From the NCBI RefSeq assembly GCF_964355755.1, contig NC_092671.1:35357304-35421303 (forward strand): a stretch of DNA of 64,000 nt. The letters run 5' to 3'. Source of the stretch: Antedon mediterranea. Taxonomy: Eukaryota > Echinodermata > Crinoidea > Comatulida > Antedonidae. Positions 1 to 10,800 of the stretch are shown piece after piece. Below the pieces are notes generated by a model that ran no database searches, had not been told where the DNA came from, and saw nothing but the letters and a program-made list of their open reading frames with translations. The position numbers were made by a program, and so were the translations under genes. How positions within the stretch are numbered: the first letter of the stretch is position 1; the number at the start of each line of letters is the position of its first letter.

Positions 1-349
1 CTTTTGTTTTCACAGTGAAACTATAATTTGGACGAAGATCCGATGATGGTAGAGAATGCAACATAGTTACTGTAATATAATACCAGCAAAAATTGTTGTA
101 GATGTATCATATGTACGAATAGGTATAAATCAATGAAACATGCTGGGGCACATTGCTTATTGGGAAGGGTAGTCAGGCCATGGAGGAATCTTATTTTTAC
201 CTCCATGGTCAGACAGGATGATGGTATTGGTACAGTCAACCACTTCTGATCAAATCAGAGTCAAACATAATTTGCATATACCAAATAGTTAAAAACAATA
301 GGATATTTTTCCAAACTACAGGACAGCAGTTTAATTTTACGTTATGTCT

Positions 350-793
350 ATAAAGATACGGTACCGTATCCATACTTTTAAAAACTAAAGGTACGGTAAT
401 TATAGAGGGCGCTATGTAATGTGGATGTTAATCAAATAGGTTATTGCATGGGTTTTCTGCAAGCCAGCTGTGTAGCCTAGTGGGCATGTGATGAGGCTTT
501 GGCTTAAGGGGTTGGGGGTTCGATACTCTTCCTGACGTCTTTTTATTTTTTTTTTTAGTTTTTAATTTAAGAGAGATTATTTAGAGGATTAGGTTTTTAA
601 TATTTAGGAAGGAGTTTAATATTTAGGAAGGAGTTTTATATTTAGGAACGAGTTTTATATTTAGGAACGAGTTTTATATTTAGGTACGAGTTTTAGGAAT
701 GCAATTTTACCGTACTTTTAGCAAACGGAAGCGCCCTCTATAATTACCGTATCTTTAGTTTTTAAAAGCATTGATACGGTACCGTATCTTTAG
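350..793. mobile_element. Inverted-repeat element with 62-bp TIRs and internal pol III-like boxes
   Basis: The ends form a near-perfect inverted repeat of about 62 bp (350-412 and 731-793), beginning with TAAAGATACGGTACCGTATC and ending at the motif GAGGGCGC. No coding capacity is seen. The middle (about 471-526) reads like a tRNA promoter: TGTAGCCTAGTGGG resembles an A box and GGTTCGATACT a B box, followed by a T run. The TIRs fit a MITE; the boxes suggest a SINE head was captured. It lies in FAH intron 1. Confidence 0.75.
596..695. repeat. Short tandem repeat, about 19 bp x 5
   Basis: Five imperfect copies of a unit like TATTTAGGAACGAGTTTTA lie inside the 350-793 inverted-repeat element, between its tRNA-like segment and its right TIR. 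Confidence 0.8.
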
Positions 794-854
794 CAACGGA
801 GTTAATTTTATATTCTAATTAAAATATTACCGATTCTTATAATATCAGGGAACA

Positions 855-1016
855 TTTTCGCCAGTGTAGCATAGCAAAAAGCTATACAAAACAATCTTAT
901 TGCTAAATTGTGTAGCAAAAAATACAATACAAAACTATGTTTCTCGACTTAATTAAAAATCAGTTTGATTAGCAATATTGGTAAACAAAATTGTTAAATG
1001 AAATTTTTCCCTGAAT
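855..1016 (-). repeat. Dispersed repeat R5, minus-orientation copy
   Basis: This segment carries GTGTAGCATAGCAAAAAGC and CAGTTTGATTAGCAATA. The reverse complement of both blocks recurs at 17985-18125, so it is an interspersed repeat. The edges AGGGAA and TTCCCTGA look like short inverted ends, consistent with a small MITE. Confidence 0.6.
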
Positions 1017-1324
1017 ATGGTAGTAGGCCTATGACTTAAATTATAATTTGTTGGTATAGGCCTAGGCTAGGCCTACACTGAATGAATGAAATTGATATAT
1101 TTATATTCCTAATTCTTTTTGTTCATAAAAACCAAATAAAAACAGGCACACCGGCACACCTCCAATATCGACCAATCAACGTGCTCCAAACGCCGCCTCC
1201 CACACCGTTTTAAACCGTACACACTCTCTCTTATTATAGTACTAGTAGTAGTAATGGTGTAGGCCCATCAGCAGGCCTAGCTATTACTGGCCTACACATC
1301 CAGACAAAGCATGATGATACTTAC

Positions 1325-1405
1325 ATTTTCTGCAGTAGAAAATACGCCGTATGGAAGATTTTGAATCGGGAAGTGGCAATCCTTGTCGTATACAATATAT
1401 GACAT
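1325..1405 (-). CDS. FAH: Fumarylacetoacetase, first coding exon (partial gene)
   Basis: This is the first coding exon of fumarylacetoacetase, the cytosolic enzyme that splits fumarylacetoacetate into fumarate and acetoacetate at the end of tyrosine breakdown. Reading the minus strand from ATG at 1405 gives 27 codons beginning MSYIVYDKD and containing FPIQNLPYGVFST. This matches the N-terminus of animal FAH, which carries FPIHNLPYGVFST. A strong donor (GTAAGT, reading down from 1324) follows codon 27, where the human first exon, to my knowledge, also ends (81 nt). The catalytic domain lies in later exons to the left and none is seen in 1-1324, so intron 1 is longer than 1.3 kb. Family assignment is confident despite the short length; whether the gene is intact cannot be judged. 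Confidence 0.88.
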
Positions 1406-2497
1406 ATTTGGATGTCGATAAACTAAATTATTATTTTAAAATGATAGCAAATGGGTAGGCTAGAAATCTCTCAAACCCAGCTAAAAACCAACAAGATTCA
1501 AGAAACACGTTTTGTTGGAAAGAGCTGCTGCATGCTGAGGGAGTCTTTTTTTTTTTATTCCAGCGCCCTCTAGAGTTCATAAAGGATTTTGTTATTTTTC
1601 ATTACCACCAAAAAGGAAAATTAATATACCAAGTGATCAAATGAAAAAAAACCCATTATGTTTTTAATCGTTTGTACTTATTTATTTGTTCTACAGTTCT
1701 ATTAAAATTATATACAATCATATAATTCTTATCCCTACTATTCAAAAAGATTTTTATAAAATGGAATAAAATAATAGGACTGTATTCCATGCACCAATGG
1801 TACAAATTGTTATTTCTATACAATCATTGTAAATATAGTATTATTAAACTGTATTAAAAAAAAAATAGAAAATAACAAATCAAAAAGAAAAAAAATCAAT
1901 TTGATATTTTAGAACCCTCACTCTGCTGGAAACATTTCCACCCAACCCCACATATTTCCTTAACCACACCCATGTAAAATTTAAATATAAATTATATATT
2001 TTATTAATAATTATTATGAAAGCACATGTAATTTGTAAAAATACACAATTCATAATTACTTTTTTACTCATTATCCTAAATATATCACTTATTGATCAAT
2101 CAATCAATCAGTATGACATCATTATTAACTAACAACCTCAACATTTACAGTGAAATATCAGTAATGATAGAGATATAATAAATCATTATCAAATTAATAC
2201 CAAAAAAATCACAGAAAGTAGTTATGCCTACTGTATAACCTTCAGAATTGTAGTTAAGTAATAAAAAAAAACAGAATTGAGTGTGTTAAAATTATGATTG
2301 TAAATCAAATAAAATAGGCATGTATACAAATCTAAAATGTTTTTTTTTAAATAAAATTAAAAGTGAAGAGTTCTAAACACCCACACATACAAGTTTTAAA
2401 AATAACAAACTAAAATTGCATAAAGTAAATTCAATACATCCAAAAACACAAGAAACAACTCTCTCTTTAAGCAAGAAATTGGAGGATACTTATATAT
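1406..2497. other. FAH 5' flank; no gene seen
   Basis: Upstream of the FAH start (minus strand) the sequence is AT-rich with poly-A/T runs. No second FAH exon or convincing promoter motif is visible. A minus-strand acceptor-like TTTAG lies just upstream of the FAH ATG, so a separate 5' UTR exon is possible. No other gene is seen as far as 2497. Confidence 0.5.
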
Positions 2498-2930
2498 CCG
2501 TATTTATTCGAATAAACGCACCGCCCTGAAAAATGCCTCCCTCGAATATATGCCACCCCCGCCCCATAGAACAAAATTTTGAATAAACGCCCCCCCCCCC
2601 ACCCCCACCTCGAATAAACTCCTATTTATTTATGTCCTCAAATAAACGCCCTGCCATATGCATTATATACACAATATTATATACACATTTCTATTTGTAG
2701 TAGAATTCATTGATTGACATGATCTACAATTTACCAAGCATTTTCATACAATTTTTACTGTATTTTATCACTTCTCGATATTAATTGTGTTGTATTTTTT
2801 CATATCTAGGGGTATTTATTAGATAATACATGTTACCATTACACCAAAAAAACACCTCCCTGAATAAACGCTCCTCTAAAAACTCTCCTGAACAATAAAC
2901 GCCTCGGGGTGTTTAATCGAATAAATACGG
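2498..2930. mobile_element. MITE with mariner/pogo-like ends
   Basis: The left end CCGTATTTATTCGAATAAACGC and the right end (reverse complement CCGTATTTATTCGATTAAAC) form terminal inverted repeats. Sub-terminal blocks of AATAAACGCC recur several times inward from both ends. No ORF is present. Such ends are common in Tc1/mariner-type non-autonomous elements, but I could not identify a clean target duplication. A fragment of similar sequence may occur near 15535. Confidence 0.7.
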
Positions 2931-3080
2931 TTTATACTGCTCTAAATATAAATGGGTCAGCCTGTACCCACGTTTTACAATCATCAATATGGCAAATAGT
3001 ACATCAAGAATGTGTGAAATAATATAGAGAACATTTCTCCTTCGCTACATGCTATCATATGCCTAAGCCCAATACCATAC

Positions 3081-3216
3081 TAAAGCTCTGTCTACACTAC
3101 CAAACTAGTTGACAAAAAAGTGGTAGTGATATGCTTAAATATTGTGATCATCATGTCTATATGGGCACATCATATTTTTTTGCCACATAAAGTTTGATAG
3201 TGTAGACATAGCTTTA
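3081..3216. mobile_element. MITE family M1, copy 1
   Basis: This is one copy of the commonest element in the window. M1 is a 120-190 bp palindrome with ends close to TAAAGCTCTGTCTACACTATCA. It carries inner blocks GTGATGTGCCCATATATGG and ATATGGTAGTGATATG, and AT-rich arms that fold back on themselves. No coding sequence is present in any copy. This copy is nearly complete. Confidence 0.85.
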
Positions 3217-3520
3217 CATTGTCAATTCCATATTAAGTTTTCCTTTTCCCTAATATATTATAATAAAGTGTACAAATAAATTGCATCATCCCAAGAAGTA
3301 TACACAAGGATGGTAAAATATTTTAAATAGCTTTTTAGCAACAAATATTTAATAAATTAACTTATTTTACAAGTTTTCCAAGACATCTACACAACTTGCT
3401 CAAAAGCATAGCCAGAGACCCTATTTGTTTGCAATTTTTTGTTATACCAATTTTTTAACTGTGGAGAAATGCATAGCATAGAGTTACACAATTACTTTTT
3501 ATTTATTTCAATTATTCAAG

Positions 3521-3672
3521 TTAAGCTTGGTTCTCAATTGGGAAGATACAACGACATAACGCAAGTACGTAACGCTACATTAAGTGACCAATCACAAGTC
3601 GCTTGTCATTGGTCAACTCGCTTGCTTTGGGTCTACATCCTTGCGTTGCGTACTAGTGGGAACCAAGCTTAA
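3521..3672. mobile_element. MITE family M2, copy 1
   Basis: This 152-bp palindrome begins TTAAGCTTGGTT and ends AACCAAGCTTAA. Inside are repeated CTTGCGTTGCGT/ACGCAACGCAAG blocks and the inner pair CAATCACAAG / CTTGTCATTGG. The same structure recurs at 61326-61510 and, damaged, at three other sites. A 77-residue frame crossing it is an artefact. Confidence 0.8.
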
Positions 3673-4185
3673 GAACTCTAATCTCCACTAATGATATTAT
3701 ACTGTACTGTATATGTAAACAAAAATCATTGGACTAAACCCTGAGCTGAGCATATGAAATCTGGCTATTGGTCTCCTGAGCTAATTGTAGTCTGCTGCCC
3801 CCACATAGTAAATAAAAAAATAATTTAAATAGACGTATTATTAACAATGGTATTGGTCTCCAACTACAAACTTTGTTTGCACACAGAGAAATTAAGTCTA
3901 AACTAATTTCTTCATGGTTTAAACTGACAATTTGTCAAAATACTGTGCGTTTTTTTAAAAATAAATAGTCACTCATGCAAATATGGTGTATAGTACAAAA
4001 ATTAATTATCTTGTTTTTTTTTTCTATATTAGCAAAGGTAGAAAAATTGACAATTGGACGATAAAGCACCAACAATGGCTGGGGAAACAACTATGATATC
4101 ATTGGAATGATAAAAGCAACCCTATAGCAGTATAGGTTTGAAAAGAATTTTATGCAATTATTTCAAGAGAAGACGATGACAATAT

Positions 4186-4616
4186 AAAGGCTGGTGCACA
4201 CTGAATAATCACATGTGAAGCGGCACGTATCAAGCGCCAAAGCAAAGCGAGTCACGTGCAGCTTTGAAAAAGTTAGACCATCGCGAACAAAGTGTTGCGA
4301 TCTGAATATGTTCCCATTCATTGGAAGCTCAGGGTCACGCATCATTTTCGCCAGACAGTTCCGGTTCGATCTGGTGATAGAGAGAGAAGCTAATAGCTAT
4401 AGGCTAGTAGGCCTAGAGAAGCTGGGCCTAGGTATTTACAAATGTATCTCCAATACACTTTTTTTTAAATACACGCATCCACTGAAAAGTTGAAAATCAA
4501 ACGATGCCTACAAGTTTGATTTGATACACTGAAATCGTCCGTCGCTGCAAAATCACGGTCCGCCGATTTTATGTTTGCCGCTTCGCATGTGAATTGTTCA
4601 ATGAGCACCAGCCTTA
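4186..4616. mobile_element. MITE with AAGGCTGGTGC ends
   Basis: About 431 bp is bounded by inverted repeats: the left starts TAAAGGCTGGTGCACAC and runs to GTGAAGCGGC, and the right mirrors it through GCCGCTTCGCATGTGAA to GCACCAGCCTTA. The short reading frames inside it on both strands look like chance. It lies about 200 bp downstream of the PEMT stop codon. Confidence 0.78.
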
Positions 4617-4793
4617 ACATAGCTGTGGTGTGATAAAGTATATTGATAACAATGAATTTGACAATGATGATGATCATTGTTGGTGCTAATCACAATGATG
4701 ATAGCAGGGTTATAAGTAGCACGGATTGTGGTGAATGGTATTATATTAAATCTTATTAAATACTGTCAATGTTAAGTATTAAAATACTGTACT

Positions 4794-4799
4794 TTTATT
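4794..4799 (-). terminator. Candidate PEMT poly(A) signal
   Basis: On the minus strand AATAAA occurs about 38 nt after the PEMT stop codon. This would give a very short 3' UTR; AT-rich sequence downstream offers alternatives. Confidence 0.4.
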
Positions 4800-4836
4800 T
4801 TAAGCATTAAAATTCAATTTAAACTTGTCTTTCTTT

Positions 4837-7800
4837 TCAAGAGTCCTTCTTTCTGCCATTTTGTAATCTTTTTTTCCGGTAAACTTCATCTGTAAATGGT
4901 CTTTCATATGTCAGTGCTATCTGGTAAGACGTCCACACTAATACAGTGAATACAAACCCTATGGGACTTGCATGCCTGTTGAGTTCAAGAAATCAAATTA
5001 GATATTTATTTCAGAGCTCAATTTAGTGCTATTTACTACTACTACTATAGCCAATTCATCCACTTTTGTTCTATTTTATTTCAACTTATTTATAGGGTGA
5101 CTCTAAATAGCATATCCTGACAATCAAGGGGCCCTCTTGATGAGTGACAGTGTGTATACTAGCACACTGTCACCCCCTACTCGTCTCGATGTACTAGGTT
5201 CTTTAAAGTGCACATGAGCCAGATGTGTACACTGCACCTACAATTTATAGTCCTTATCCGAGAAGACTCGTTCTACCACCATGGAGCGAATGAGGCTCAA
5301 ACCCTTGCCGATGTTAATATGGCAAGTTATTATGGTTCCAGTGTCTTAACTGCTTGGCCACTCACCGCTATTTGGGCTAGAGTTCCACAATCATTATCTG
5401 GATCTAGACAATATATATGTACTTTTGAAATATAACGCACTGTACATGCTAGTATGTATTGACTATAAGTTTAATTAAATGACAGGGGCTGGTCAAGCAC
5501 ATCACAAGATGACAGTTTTATACTTTTGCTTTTCCGCTACTACCCTGTTATACTTATATGTTTGTTTTTTTGCTATGTAGAAAGATTGAAAATAAATAAT
5601 AATAAATAAATAAATGGAAAAGGTACGATTCAAAGTAAGATAAATTCATCCTTAAATTTCATTGTTGTGGTTGGGCTTTTAACTATGAGTCTCAGGAGCT
5701 TATCCCTGCACCCACACAAGTTCTCTATTTTGGACGATACTACTTACCAAATGGCTAGTCCAAGCCAGTTTAACGTTGATCCCAAATACATCGGATCATG
5801 TGGAATGTTAAATGGAAATTTTGTAACTTTTTTATCCAAAAGAATTCCAAAATAATCACCTGTAAGAAAATAACCATTTATGTCATTTATGATCAATTTA
5901 ATTTATATGAAAGATGTGTTAATTCCAAGCCATATTCTATAATGAAAGATGAATCATACACCCAGTTTTGTAAAAGTCTCGCCGGTTTCTGATTGACTGT
6001 ACCTACCATAGAAACCATATATGTAGATAAAGGAACTCCTTGGTCTTGGGAGCCTATTTCCTGTTTAAGTCAATAATGTTGATCGATAACACGCATAAAG
6101 CTCTGTTTACACTATCAAACTAGTTTAACAAAAAAAGTGTGATGCGTCCAAATATGGTAGTGATATGACATCATCATGTCTATATATGGGCACATCACAT
6201 TTTTGTTACATAAAGTTTGATAGTGTAGACAGAGCTTTAGACTGCCTTTTATAACAACTTTTGTATTATTCAAGCTCTGCTTATAAAAAATGTGATCAAC
6301 TATCGGTACCTACCAAAGAATGTCCCTGTAAATCCTAAAGTCCAAAAGCTCCAAATGACTAAAGTCATTCCAACAGCTAAGAGCACCGAGGCAGCCGTCT
6401 TTGACATGGGCATGGCTTCCAAAGTCTCCCATTTAGGCTGTGATTGTAGAGTCGTTTCATACCTGTGATGATAAACAAATGACCATGAGCCTATTGTACA
6501 TGGATGTTATCAAACAAGAGATAGGTCGGTTTTAGAATTTTCATTTTGAATGCCAGTGCCTGTCTACACTATCAAACTAGTTGATTTGATGTGGTCAAAT
6601 ATGGTAGTGATATGCTCAAATATGGTAGTGATATGACATCATCATGTCCATATATGGGTACATCACATTTTGTTTGTCACATCATGGAGGTATAACCTCC
6701 ATGGTCACATGAAGTTTGATATTGTAGACAAGGCTTAAGCTGTGTTGTCTGTGACATATTTACATAGGCGTACACAAATATACTATTATATACAGTGTTC
6801 AGCAATGGGTCTTCTGATAATAAAGCAAATAGTGCAATAATTCAGCATTGACAATGTTTGTGCATCTTTTTTTAACACTGAGAACACATTGACAATGTAA
6901 AAACTTTAAAAACTTACTGGATATCTCTAAGACATACTAAAAGCAGGATAGGGAGTGCTAGTGCTACACAACCTTTGAAGGGACTACCAAACAGAGTGCT
7001 TAACTTCTTGGTATAAAACTCCCATCGTGCAATCTGAAAGACAATAAAGTCAATGTAAATTTGACATGAGGCTCATTGAAGGTGACAGACATAGTTGCAT
7101 CATTAGAAAAGCCAGAGGTTGAAATCTTGTCAAACATTTTTTTAAATTTTTATTTTTTAAAATTTTATTTTATTCAACCAACAGCGATGAAACCGCCACT
7201 AACCGGTTGAATCTAAACATAATAAATGTAAAATGTATTCAAATAAACAGCACAAACATAAACAAAGATCACAGCATTAAAGAAATTTAACAATTTTACC
7301 CTTAAATACAATCATAAAATAAATCAATATCCAAACAAGTAACAAGTAACCTATTAAATGTGTTAGGTAACCGCTGAAAAATACCAAATTGAACTCGGTT
7401 TTTATACTGCACGGTACATCCCGCGTTATCATCAGTATTATTCAGGAGACAGTCTACTGTAAAACAAACAAAAATCTCTATTTTCCCGCAAAATGTTTAA
7501 CACTACAGACAATGCCTATGCAGAGGAGGACACTCCTATACAGAGGAGGACACCCACATTCAGAGGAGGACACCCACATTCAGAGGAGGACACCCACATT
7601 CAGAGGAGGACACTCCTATCCAGAAGAGGACACCCCATTCAGAGGACACACCTCATTAAGGCAACATTTTGTTGGGTACTAAAATGGTGTCCTATTAATA
7701 GGGGTTCTACTGTACTTAAAGACCACTAGTAAAACCAATGTTGTCAGAATAATATCAGGTATTAGTATTAGTAGAAAAACAATGCAATGCAAATTCAATA

Positions 7801-10800
7801 GTTAAAGTCATAGACTGACATTGGACATATTCTATGACTGTCAAACATTATAATAACTTTTCTATGTATCTTCAGACGGATTTTACTTTCGTTCTTGAAA
7901 CATTTGCTTGAGCGTGGCCCGACAGATATTGCTCTAGATACTTAATATAAATCTATGTAAATTTAATTATATAAAATGTCTGAGAAGAAATACACATTTG
8001 TAATTTGAAATTAATTTTGGATTAGAGAGACGATACATTTGGGAAGTGTATATGGGGAGTTTTTAATTGAGGATAACATCTATTCAAGGTTAGTTTAACT
8101 TTAGTCGGACATAACTTCTCATGCCATTCAAAACAGAGATCAAGGAAATTCTTGCAAAAATTGTTCATTTGTTGGGTAATTGTCAGATACCGGAGGGCAA
8201 ATGCAAGAACGTGTGCACATCATTTATTTTGTCTTTTAAGCATATTTTTTTTTATGCAAAACCGTATAAATAAATTGTATAAAATAATTTTGAATATTGC
8301 AGATTTCGAAACAAAGGGAATATAAAAGGCTGTAGCTTAAAGGTACGGTAAAGGTCCTATGTTCAATTCTGAACATAGGGTATTAGAAGCTCATTTTACT
8401 TAAGTTTTGGCATTATGTGGTAGGGTGTGGCCTGTTCCTTTCCACGCCGCTTTATTCTCCCTAGTATTTTCAACCAGGTACTCATTTACTGGAAGTGCTT
8501 GGAATTGAACCCAGGTCTCTCTGTATGACCGTCAAGTGTTCTAACTAATCGACTACACAACGCCAAATACAAATATTCCAAAAATGTCTTCTCAATGGCT
8601 ATGTACATCATCATAGAGATTTTTATAACTGCTAATGCTCGATTCTGACTTCGCAAAGTAACAACGTAAGGCACGATAACAGATGGTAATTGGATGATCC
8701 ATCATGTCATGATTGGTCATACTTGTGGTGTATCAACATCCTTGCGTTGCATCCAAGTGGGAACCTTAATATAGTGCACTCTCTAATGTGTGTAGTTGAC
8801 TACTTGCATTCACTGTTAACATAGTCTGTCTTGTATGTATATAGACAAATCAAATGTTTGATTCAACATTGCTAAATCATGTACATATATTTGCACTGTT
8901 TAATAGCCCCCTAATACTAGGTCTAGTTTACCTATCCGATGGGACATGCTGACAAACACACTATTAATGTTAACATTGCCTGTCTATTGCAATTGCAGAC
9001 GAATCAGATACTTAATCCAACATTGCTACATACAGTACTAGCAATGTTTATCAGTGCCCTTGTCTAGTTTATCTATCCGATGGGATTCTAACATGCAGTT
9101 TCAACTCACAGTAATAAGTATGAATGTTAACATCACTTGTCTTGTCACTGGCTGGTTAAAAAGACATCGTATGAAATATTTATTTATAAAGCATGAATTT
9201 GTACCGTTCCTAGACGAATCCTGTCTAGATACGTATCTCCAGGGAACTTAACAGTCAGAATACTAGCATTTGCCATGTAGCTGACAATTTTTTATGGGTT
9301 GTTAATAAAATGTTTACACACAGTATAATCCAATGATGATATTGAGGAAAATGCGACTTGTACTAATTTTAATAATAACGCTCATGGTGTAAAGCTTTGT
9401 CTACACTATAAAACTACAGTAGGATGTGGTAGTGATATGACATCATCATGTCCATATATGGGCATATCACATTGATAGTGTAACAGCCTCCATTATCCTG
9501 AGCTCTGATTCTGTAATGCTTGACATTAACACCTCCACCCAACCACACATTAGATAGCAAAATCATATGCCTTAGGAAATTACCTTGGGAAATCCAAAAC
9601 TTTCTGAACCTAGGTCAACCCATGTCTACACCAGTGAGTTTGACATATAACTATTTGTCTATGTACTTGTATTCAGGAAGAGAGCCATTATTTTTTTACC
9701 ACGGACAAATGATAGCATAATATTTATAGTATGTCAACTATGATATAAAAAAGTAGTTCATAATTTAATTTTAGCTGTCAAAGTGAGGAGCATGCACCCA
9801 CCCTAGCGCTACCCCTGGATGCACCCTAGCGCTACCCCTGGATGCACCCTAGCGCTACCCCTTGATGCACCCTAGCTTGATGCACCCTAGCGCTACCCCT
9901 GGATGCACCCTAGCGCTACCCCTGGATTCACCCTAGCGCTATCCCTGGATGCACCCTAGCGCTACCCCTGGATGCACCCTAGCGCTATCCCTGGATGCAC
10001 CCTAGCGCTACCCCTGGATGCACCCTAGCGCTACCCCTGGATTCACCCTAGCGCTACCCCTGGATGCACCCTAGCGCTACCCCTGGATGCACCCTAGCGC
10101 TATCCCTGGATGCACCCTAGCGCTACCCCTGGGATGCACCCTAGCGCTACCCCTGGATGCACCCTAGCGCTACCCCTGGATGCACCCTAGCGCTATCCCT
10201 GGATGCACCCTAGCGCCATCCCTGGATCCACCCTAGCGCTATCCCTGGATGCACCCTAGCGCTACCCTTGGATTCACCCTAGCGCTACCCCTGGATGCAC
10301 CCTAGCGCTATCCCTGGATGCACCCTAGCGCCATCCCTGGATCCACCCTAGCGCTATCCCTGGATGCACCCTAGCGCTACCCTTGGATTCACCCTAGCGC
10401 TATCCCTGGATCCACCCTAGCGCTACCCCTGGATGCACCCTAGCGCTACCCCTGGATGCACCCTAGCGCTATCCCTGGATGCACCCTAGCGCCATCCCTG
10501 GATCCACCCTAGCGCTATCCCTGGATGCACCCTAGCGCTACCCTTGGATTCACCCTAGCGCTACCCCTGGATGCACCATAGCGCTACCCCTGGATGCACC
10601 CTAGCGCTACCCCTGTATGCACCCTAGCGCTATCCCTGGATGCACCCTAGCGCCATCCCTGGATCCACCCTAGCGCTATCCCTGGATGCACCCTAGCGCT
10701 ACCTTTGGATTCACCCTAGCGCTACCTCTGGATCCACCCTAGCGCTACCCCTGGATGCACCCTAGCGCTACCCCTGGATGCACCCTAGCGCTATCCATGG

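Noticed and set aside
4163-4677. Several short frames downstream of PEMT
   Set aside because: They fall within an inverted-repeat element whose arms explain the open frames on both strands.
7389-7729. Overlapping frames with RRTPTFRGG-like repeats
   Set aside because: They arise from the 20-bp minisatellite, which shifts frame each unit.
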